From Parcubacteria group bacterium RIFCSPHIGHO2_01_FULL_47_10b (GTDB lineage Bacteria > Patescibacteriota > Minisyncoccia > 2-01-FULL-47-10): 12,180 nucleotides of DNA. A model generated the notes under the pieces. That model did no database searches, was not told where the DNA came from, and was given only the letters and a program-made list of their open reading frames with translations. The first letter of the stretch is position 1; every line of letters starts with the position of its first letter. The position numbers and the translations under genes are program-made. The DNA lies in the NCBI GenBank assembly GCA_001824325.1, contig MHXC01000063.1, positions 4,381-16,560 of the forward strand. Direction: 5' to 3'. Of the stretch, positions 1 to 5,074 are shown in pieces.

Positions 1-427
1 CGGCGCATTGTAGCGCCGAGCCACAGGTGCGCGCGACGTTCGAATCACTCGAACTTCCACCAAAACCACCACCCCGGCTATCATCCCGACTATCGGCGCC
101 CGCGGAGCCCGAGTTCCCACCACCTTGGACACCACCTGATCCTGCATTTTGTAACGCCCCGCTCCCCGCTGCCGGCGCAGGCGCAGAAACACACTTCGGA
201 TGGTCCGCAGTCCCATATTCTTCGGGACGACATGCCCGACAATTAGTTGTTGTAGACGAACACGTATAATCGCCCGGGCAATCGAGCCCCTTCTTTACCG
301 GATCGCACCCGGCGGCGCTGGCACTGTTTACGATAATAAAAAAGTTAAACGCAAGAACAGCTAGCACTGAAATCAATATGAATTGTTTTCTATAAACAGT
401 GTAAAAATGAATGGAGGAAACGCTCAT
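1..427 (-). CDS. Exported Cys-rich, Gly/Ser-rich protein (3' end outside window)
   Basis: An open frame reads from an ATG at 427 to the left edge without a stop, giving 142 visible residues. Residues 1-14 are polar and basic, 15-33 are strongly hydrophobic, and NSASA-AG near residue 39 fits a signal peptidase I site. The exported part begins with a compact Cys-rich segment (Cys 41, 50, 56, 63, 66 and 79, including CRAC). A low-complexity Ala/Pro/Gly/Ser linker follows (about 82-125), then two more cysteines (135, 141) where a second domain may start. I do not recognise the family. The gene is divergent from the plus-strand operon of exported proteins and probably belongs to the same surface-protein neighbourhood. 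No Shine-Dalgarno motif lies just before the ATG. Seen: signal peptide, cysteines and linker. Inferred: extracellular location with disulfides. Confidence 0.75.
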   Translation of the reverse strand, partial: MSVSSIHFYTVYRKQFILISVLAVLAFNFFIIVNSASAAGCDPVKKGLDCPGDYTCSSTTTNCRACRPEEYGTADHPKCVSAPAPAAGSGALQNAGSGGVQGGGNSGSAGADSRDDSRGGGFGGSSSDSNVARTCGSALQCA

Positions 428-430
428 AAT

Positions 431-449
431 AATATTTATAATAAATATT
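431..449. repeat. 19-bp AT-only palindrome
   Basis: AATATTTAT and ATAAATATT flank a single central A, giving a perfect 9-bp inverted repeat. It lies between the predicted transcription start (about 461) and the ATG at 427 of the left gene, so it would form a weak hairpin near the ribosome-binding region of that mRNA, or could be a protein-binding site. Its all-AT composition makes chance occurrence fairly likely. Confidence 0.5.
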
Positions 450-467
450 TCTCCCCTCTTGCTTTAT

Positions 468-497
468 ACTATACCACAAACAATAACTATGACCCAA
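468..497 (-). promoter_or_regulatory. Promoter candidate for the left exported-protein gene
   Basis: On the minus strand TTGGGT (497-492) and TATAGT (473-468) are 18 bp apart. TGG directly before the -10 makes it an extended -10 (TGnTATAGT). Transcription would start near 461 and give a leader of about 34 nt to the ATG at 427. Confidence 0.45.
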
Positions 498-597
498 TTG
501 ACATGCGAGTCTAACTGTGGATAAGTACCCTCCTCCTCCCCGCTACTACTAAATTGATCTCCATATGTAGAGGAATAACCAAGACGTGCTTGTAATT

Positions 598-629
598 TTG
601 ACGGGTATACTAGTGATATATGGTATACT
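598..629 (+). promoter_or_regulatory. Extended -10 promoter candidate for the surface-protein operon
   Basis: TGG-TATACT at 621-629 matches an extended -10. A TTGACG box at 598-603 is 20 bp upstream, too far for a standard pair but tolerable with an extended -10. The start would fall near 636, about 44 nt before the ATG at 680. A second TATACT at 606-611 arises from the overlapping tandem repeat. Confidence 0.45.
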
Positions 630-638
630 AGTGATATA
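604..638 (+). repeat. Two tandem 17/18-bp repeats in the operon promoter
   Basis: The 17-mer GGTATACTAGTGATATA occurs at 604-620 and exactly again at 622-638, a period of 18 bp. Each copy contains TATACT and the palindrome ACTAGT. The second copy supplies the extended -10. The arrangement could be a doubled operator or a recent local duplication. Confidence 0.85.
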
Positions 639-679
639 CACTTATATTGTTAAATCCTAAATTAACTAAATCAACATAT

Positions 680-3268
680 ATGTTGGCTCAACGTATCTAT
701 ATAGGATTTGTACTCGTACTCATTGCATTTGGTATTGCGCTCTCCGGTAATATACACCAAACACAAGCAGCGGAACTTACGCCATACTGCACCCCAATAA
801 CAGGGCCCACCTGTGGAGGCTTTGATCTAAATGCCCAGCCAACATGTGCGCTGATCGATCCATCGCAGCCGCTACCATCATGCCCATCAATCCTAAGCCC
901 TGCAAATGTTTGTCGACAGTATGTTTCGTGTCCTCAGGTCGAAACAACCTCATTTCCAAGTACGACCAGTTGTCAATCTATTATTATAAACCCAGAATAC
1001 TTCAATTGTACGAGCTGCTTCAAAAATTGCAATTTATCAATACAGGGAAGGCCCCCATTTGATTTTGATCAATCACTTGATCAATGCGAACAGTCATGTC
1101 AACAAAAATTTGATAGGGCTTTTGATCCTCCGCCAATCCCCATCCCGTCGCCACTTCCAGTCGAAAAAGAATTCCCGGTCAAACTCCATGCCGGTTGGAA
1201 TATGATTGGGCCGCTTACCACAACCTGGCAAGACCTCGCCCGGGTCGACACTAATTGTGAGTTCAAAAACGATATTGCTTACTACTATGACGGCACGCGA
1301 TATGTTCGAACAACCGAACTGCGGTCGGGGTTTGGATATTGGGTGGAAGCGCACAATGCCTGCACTATTAATTTTACCCAAAGGGGTGGGGGTGGGACCT
1401 CCACCGGACCAACGCTGTTACTACACCGCGGCTATAACATGATTTCATACAACGACCCTGTCGCGCTCTCAACCTTTTCCGGTTGCTCTTTCGTCGGAGA
1501 CAACGCATTTCACTGGAATGGAACGGTATATGATTCAACAAAACAGTTACAACCCGGGCTGGGGTACTGGGTGAAAGTGGATCGCGAATGCAAAATGTCA
1601 ACACAGCTAGTAACCCCGCCTCGCCCGCCGATTGATGAGCCGCCAAGGATATGCACACACGAATACTATCCTGTCTGTGGCATTAATGGCATAACGTATG
1701 GGAATCTCTGCCGCCTGGGCGACACACCACTGGCGTATGAAGGGCCCTGCCGCTATGGATATGCCGATCGCTATGGATATGCCGACGGGCCAAGCACAAA
1801 TACCGTCAAGGCGGAAGTGAAAAGCGTCGAAATTCGGTTACTCAATGGGCCTGGTACGCAGGTTGGCAGACCAACAAGTTTTGAAGTGCGCGTCATTCCA
1901 AATACGAACGCGGTTGTAAACATATGGAGAAAATTATTTAATGGTGGGCCAATCTTAAAAGGAACAATACTGTTTGAGGGACCCGACAAAAAACAGCAGT
2001 CGATGGAACTTCGCGCGATTACCGGGTGGCAAAGGACGCCATCGGTACAGTTCGATCTCCCCGGAACATACATAGCCACTATTAGAACATCCGACGGTTC
2101 CGGCTTATTCCGTACGGACTCAATTGACTTTGTGGTTAATCAGAGACCCGGTGTTGACGAAAACGGCGCCTATTTAACCTGGTCAGGCACTCAAGACCGC
2201 AAGTTTATCAATCAAGAAATATTTTTCAGTACTGGCTACAACGACCCCGATTCAATGGCTAAAATGTTGAATAGTCAGTGTCTGACAACTTCGCGAAGAG
2301 CATACCTCGCGCGCGGAGACGCCTTTGCTAGCACCGAGCCGACATTTTGTCAGCATTTGCTGGAGATAACCCTTGATTTTGGGGATGGCACGAAACAAAC
2401 GCGCGAAGGGTATGCGTGGGTGCACCCCGGGTATACATATAAAGCGCCCGGCATGTATACCATCACGGCCACATTGCGATTTATCGGCCGAGAAACAAAC
2501 GACCAAGTTACGCCGTGGCGAGAAGTTCGCGAATGGGAATTGCGCGCGCCGATTAAAATTGAGAGAAAAATAAACATTGTAGTAAATCCCACGCCAAATA
2601 ATGACACGGAACTTCCAGACCTAGACCTAGGAATAACTTGCCCCGCGACGACGTGTGCCAAAATTTTCAGCCAACGCTCAAACGATTTTAACAACGCCGA
2701 CACGGATCAAGACGGCCGTATTTCGCAACAAGAGGTCCTTGGTTCAACGCAAAAATTTATAAGCAAGCAAATTACCCAACAGCAGGTTTGCGCCGTCGTA
2801 AAAGCGTGGCAACAACAGTGCTCAATGTCAAACCAACCCACGACAATTCTCTCGCCGAATAATGATAAAATTAATAACGCCCAGATCCAATCATCGTCGC
2901 CGTTGCTAAGCGTGGAGCTTCGTGGCTCGCCGAGCGTCGGCGGATCTATCGTGCTTGACTATAGAATCGCGACCGTGTACACCAGCGAGGGCGCGCAAAA
3001 CACCCAGCAACTTAACTATACCGGTGAAGTTGATTGGGGGGACGGTACGATCACCCAGATCAAAAACCCGCAATGGCCAACCGTTGAGATTCCGGGCAAG
3101 CAGAGCGAGCCGAATCGAGCCGGGGCTCATACGTACACAACCGCCGGCCCAAAAACCATAACGCTCCGTCTTGTAGAGGGGAGACTTTCTATGACTGCCA
3201 ACCCAGCTACCGGTCGCGTATTTACGGCGACGATACAACTGCCAATACAAATACCAATCGGTTTATGA
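680..3268 (+). CDS. Large secreted mosaic protein with Kazal-type, PKD-like and EF-hand modules
   Basis: An 862-aa exported protein and first gene of the plus-strand operon. I chose ATG 680 because it begins a compact signal peptide (hydrophobic about 7-22, cleavage near HQTQA-AE) and suits the promoter. An in-frame TTG at 647 would add 11 residues. Modules in order: a Cys-rich segment (about 37-140); a Pro-rich linker; two related GWNMI/GYWV modules (164-233, 243-309), each with two Cys 35 residues apart; a Kazal-type domain (325-357); a duplicated RYGYAD hexapeptide; a beta-rich region (about 379-487); a PKD-like domain with DFGDGT (about 509-635); a canonical EF-hand loop (674-685) flanked by cysteine pairs; and a C-terminal PKD-like domain with WGDGT (about 741-857). 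No C-terminal anchor or sorting motif was seen, so it is secreted or held by partners. Its function is unknown. Adhesion or protease inhibition is inferred from domain types only. Confidence 0.9.
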   Translation: MLAQRIYIGFVLVLIAFGIALSGNIHQTQAAELTPYCTPITGPTCGGFDLNAQPTCALIDPSQPLPSCPSILSPANVCRQYVSCPQVETTSFPSTTSCQSIIINPEYFNCTSCFKNCNLSIQGRPPFDFDQSLDQCEQSCQQKFDRAFDPPPIPIPSPLPVEKEFPVKLHAGWNMIGPLTTTWQDLARVDTNCEFKNDIAYYYDGTRYVRTTELRSGFGYWVEAHNACTINFTQRGGGGTSTGPTLLLHRGYNMISYNDPVALSTFSGCSFVGDNAFHWNGTVYDSTKQLQPGLGYWVKVDRECKMSTQLVTPPRPPIDEPPRICTHEYYPVCGINGITYGNLCRLGDTPLAYEGPCRYGYADRYGYADGPSTNTVKAEVKSVEIRLLNGPGTQVGRPTSFEVRVIPNTNAVVNIWRKLFNGGPILKGTILFEGPDKKQQSMELRAITGWQRTPSVQFDLPGTYIATIRTSDGSGLFRTDSIDFVVNQRPGVDENGAYLTWSGTQDRKFINQEIFFSTGYNDPDSMAKMLNSQCLTTSRRAYLARGDAFASTEPTFCQHLLEITLDFGDGTKQTREGYAWVHPGYTYKAPGMYTITATLRFIGRETNDQVTPWREVREWELRAPIKIERKINIVVNPTPNNDTELPDLDLGITCPATTCAKIFSQRSNDFNNADTDQDGRISQQEVLGSTQKFISKQITQQQVCAVVKAWQQQCSMSNQPTTILSPNNDKINNAQIQSSSPLLSVELRGSPSVGGSIVLDYRIATVYTSEGAQNTQQLNYTGEVDWGDGTITQIKNPQWPTVEIPGKQSEPNRAGAHTYTTAGPKTITLRLVEGRLSMTANPATGRVFTATIQLPIQIPIGL
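1169..1606 (+). repeat. Two tandem GWNMI/GYWV protein modules
   Basis: Two homologous modules of about 67-70 residues lie side by side, joined by a Gly/Thr-rich linker. Each begins L-H-x-G-[WY]-N-M-I, has a central Cys followed by a [YW]-[DN]-G-T strand, and ends L-x-[SP]-G-x-G-Y-W-V followed by a second Cys. The Cys-Cys distance is 35 residues in both, which suggests a conserved disulfide. Related GWNxI...GYWV segments occur in other bacterial secreted proteins. Their role here is unknown. Confidence 0.75.
1652..1750 (+). other. Kazal-type serine protease inhibitor-like domain
   Basis: The segment shows the Kazal core C-x4-YPVCG-x2-G-x-TY-x-N-x-C, ending in YEGPC. PVCG, TYxN and the closing EGPC are hallmark positions of Kazal/follistatin-like domains. 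Only four Cys are visible in this span (residues 325, 333, 344, 357), fewer than the six of a classical Kazal domain, so it is a short or atypical version. Inhibitory activity cannot be read from sequence. Confidence 0.75.
1751..1786 (+). repeat. 18-bp perfect tandem duplication (RYGYAD x2)
   Basis: CGCTATGGATATGCCGA plus one base is present twice back to back (1751-1768, 1769-1786). The copies differ only at the last, synonymous base. It encodes RYGYAD twice, immediately after the Kazal-like domain. The near identity at DNA level points to a recent duplication in a flexible linker. Confidence 0.9.
2699..2734 (+). other. EF-hand / dockerin-like calcium-binding loop
   Basis: DTDQDGRISQQE matches the 12-residue EF-hand loop, with Asp at 1, 3 and 5, Gly at 6, Ile at 8 and Glu at 12. 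Only one loop is evident. Cysteine pairs on both sides may staple the small domain. Extracellular calcium binding is inferred. Confidence 0.75.
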
Positions 3269-3284
3269 CTTCTCATATCACACC

Positions 3285-3899
3285 GTGGACAATCTGAAAT
3301 TTCCGAAACAATTTACAAAATTCAAATTCTTTCCAAGGAGATTGATCTTCTTGGGTATAGGGATTGTTGCCGTCGTAGCCTTAGCGATAATGGGCCTTCG
3401 TGCAATCCCACCGGTAACCACCGACGTTGAAATTCCAGAGCCTCCTCAAATCCCCGATCAAGAGCAGATTCCCGATATTAGCGAGGATCTGAAGGCACTA
3501 CTTTACCAAGAGCCATTGGAGCTTTCCGAGGTTGAAAAAGCCGCGCTTGGCTACGCGCCGCAAAATCCGGAATTTTCAGCGTATCATCTTGCGCGAGAAT
3601 TTGATACCGTTGAGGGCATTGTTCAAGAAATCAGCGAGGACGGGGTACTTACCCTGATTATTACCGCCGGCGCAATCAGCGATCCTGAAGCACGGATTGC
3701 GACAACGCCCGATACCATATTTGCGGCTCTGGATCTGTCATTATTGCGAGCAGGCGAAGAGCAGGGTCTGATACCGCTTACCCTCGAAGATTTACGGGGG
3801 GGCGATACGGTTATTGTCGCATTGGCCAAGAACACGAAACCGCCAAGAGCCGTATTTGTTAATCGTCGTTCTTCGTTGTTAAATGAAATTGAGCTATGA
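3285..3899 (+). CDS. Single-pass membrane protein with extracytoplasmic OB/DUF5666-like domain
   Basis: A 204-aa protein starting at GTG 3285, 16 nt after the first operon gene. A basic N-terminus (K/R to residue 19) precedes one hydrophobic helix (about 20-39) without a clear cleavage site, so it is probably N-in, C-out. A Pro/Glu/Asp-rich stalk follows (about 41-65). A small beta-rich domain then runs from about 104 to 193, with the pattern G-x-V-x-x-I-S-x-x-x-x-L-T-L and a closing GGDTVIVAL strand, resembling OB/DUF5666-type folds. The same plan recurs in the minus-strand protein ending at 9312. Its stop overlaps the next start (ATGA, 3896-3899), which implies translational coupling. A G7 tract lies in the codons for RGGD. 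Its role is unknown; it may anchor or scaffold the secreted products of the operon. Confidence 0.85.
   Translation: MDNLKFPKQFTKFKFFPRRLIFLGIGIVAVVALAIMGLRAIPPVTTDVEIPEPPQIPDQEQIPDISEDLKALLYQEPLELSEVEKAALGYAPQNPEFSAYHLAREFDTVEGIVQEISEDGVLTLIITAGAISDPEARIATTPDTIFAALDLSLLRAGEEQGLIPLTLEDLRGGDTVIVALAKNTKPPRAVFVNRRSSLLNEIEL
3796..3802 (+). repeat. G7 homopolymer tract in operon gene 2
   Basis: Seven consecutive G residues lie in the Arg-Gly-Gly-Asp codons near the 3' end of the gene. A one-base slip would change the last part of the small C-terminal domain and break the ATGA coupling to the next gene. Confidence 0.9.
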
Positions 3900-5074
3900 C
3901 GACTCGAATCGATACAACATTCCAAGTTTCATTATTTTGTAGAGTTTTGGGAATAATAGCCCTTTTGGTCTGTTTTGCATTCGCGAATCAGGCGACGGCC
4001 TCGTTGACCCAAACGCACGAAAACCCGGTTAAAGATTTCTCCATTCATTATCCAGAGAGCTGGGGTATACATAATGAAATTAATTACACTACCGGCGATC
4101 ATGAGGTCTGTACAACGAGTTTGGAAACCCAAAAACTAAAGTGTGCTTATTCGTTTGAAATCATTACACCACCCGGAACTGACATAGCTTCACCAGAAGC
4201 GGATGTGGACTGGAATTATCTCGGATTTTACACCTATGAGGGGCGGCCAGCCACTGACCAGGATAAAGAAAAAATGAAGCAGACGATTTTTGCAGTCCCC
4301 GATGACGAAGCGAGTGATATGCCCTTTAGCGTGGTGGTAGCTGGTTCAGAAACCGGCTTTCGGGCCTGGAAGGCAGTTAATGGTGTTTCTTTCGTTTTCG
4401 GAGGATACATCCTGCCAGATGACCAAAGTTATAGCGTGACAATAATGGGATTGATATCTGATATTGGGCAGGCAAATGTTCAAGAGATACAAGATATTAT
4501 ACAGAGTTTTTCCATCATAAATAAAGCCGCGAAGGTCCAGGAAGTTGACCCGGCGCCTCAAGCGGAAGAGAGCCCGCAAGAGCCCGAAAACCAGACCAGG
4601 TTAATCCGCGTACAAGGGCAACAGAAAGTTTACGCCGTTGAGAATAATATCTATCACTGGATACCGAATGAAGAAATCTTTAAACATTATAACTATGACT
4701 GGCGCGCGATTGAGGTGGTAGACGGGGGGGCGCTTGATGGCTATGAGAGGGCGAGCTTGCAAAAAATTGAGGGCAATCCCGAGGTGTGGTATGTAACTGA
4801 ATCCGGGATGAAGCGTCATATTCCTTCGGCAGAAATATTTAATTCTTACAGAAACGATTGGAACAAAATTACTAAAGTCAGCGAAATTGAACTCGAGTTC
4901 TATCCGACAAACAATCTTATTCGATTGGAAGGCGGGGTGGAAGTTTATTTACTCGAAAACGGAATTAAGCGCTGGATTGAGTCCCCCGAAGCATTCGCGC
5001 GCCATGGTTTTGATTGGCATAAAATTGCTCCCGTAAACCAAACGGAGTTAAATTATTACCCCCTGTCTATATGA
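3896..5074 (+). CDS. Exported protein with PsbP-like domain and three C-terminal repeats
   Basis: A 392-aa exported protein. Its ATG overlaps the previous stop by 4 nt (ATGA). The signal sequence is hydrophobic at about 17-31 with an ATAS-LT cleavage region near 36. Residues about 46-208 begin FSIHYPESW and end in an IIQSFSI strand, the usual edges of PsbP/Mog1-like domains found in many bacterial lipoproteins and secreted proteins. There is no lipobox here. A Glu/Pro-rich linker (about 214-232) leads to three repeats of about 50 residues (236-284, 288-338, 341-388). These are built on L-I-R-x-x-G...V-Y...E-N-G-x-K-R-W-I...E-x-F...D-W-x-x-I...L...Y. Such repeats are frequent in Patescibacteria surface proteins. 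A wall- or polymer-binding role is conceivable but unproven. A G7 tract lies in repeat 1. The stop overlaps the next start by ATGA. Confidence 0.87.
   Translation: MTTRIDTTFQVSLFCRVLGIIALLVCFAFANQATASLTQTHENPVKDFSIHYPESWGIHNEINYTTGDHEVCTTSLETQKLKCAYSFEIITPPGTDIASPEADVDWNYLGFYTYEGRPATDQDKEKMKQTIFAVPDDEASDMPFSVVVAGSETGFRAWKAVNGVSFVFGGYILPDDQSYSVTIMGLISDIGQANVQEIQDIIQSFSIINKAAKVQEVDPAPQAEESPQEPENQTRLIRVQGQQKVYAVENNIYHWIPNEEIFKHYNYDWRAIEVVDGGALDGYERASLQKIEGNPEVWYVTESGMKRHIPSAEIFNSYRNDWNKITKVSEIELEFYPTNNLIRLEGGVEVYLLENGIKRWIESPEAFARHGFDWHKIAPVNQTELNYYPLSI
4601..5059 (+). repeat. Three tandem KRWI-type protein repeats
   Basis: Three consecutive units share a V-Y/W-x-x-[ET] strand, a [HR]-[WH]-I-[PE] strand, an acidic helix E-x-F, D-W-x-[AK]-I and a closing aromatic Y. 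The third is closest to the consensus (ENGIKRWI). The units are divergent at DNA level, so the duplication is old. Confidence 0.75.
4724..4730 (+). repeat. G7 homopolymer tract in operon gene 3
   Basis: Seven G residues lie in the Asp-Gly-Gly-Ala codons at the end of the first C-terminal repeat. Slippage would frameshift the remaining two repeats. Confidence 0.9.

Larger units (their letters stand above)
428..679. other. Divergent intergenic region
   Basis: About 250 bases of non-coding DNA separate two divergently transcribed exported-protein genes. The region holds a promoter candidate for each side, an AT-rich palindrome in the leader of the left gene, an 18-bp tandem repeat before the right gene, and a homopyrimidine run at about 528-540. 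No convincing small gene or structured RNA was seen. Confidence 0.65.

Noticed and set aside
516..524. Perfect DnaA-box sequence (TTATCCACA on the minus strand), with another at 8684-8692
   Set aside because: Two isolated copies 8 kb apart, one inside the signal peptidase coding sequence. No cluster, AT-rich unwinding element or dnaA/dnaN neighbour supports an origin.
1065..1085. Direct repeat TTGATCAAT x2 that is also near-palindromic
   Set aside because: Explained by the repeated Asp-Gln codons in an acidic segment; the unit is short and isolated.
1383..1396. G-rich run GGGGTGGGGGTGGG as a G-quadruplex
   Set aside because: Only three runs of three or more G are contiguous; it encodes a Gly linker between the two twin modules.
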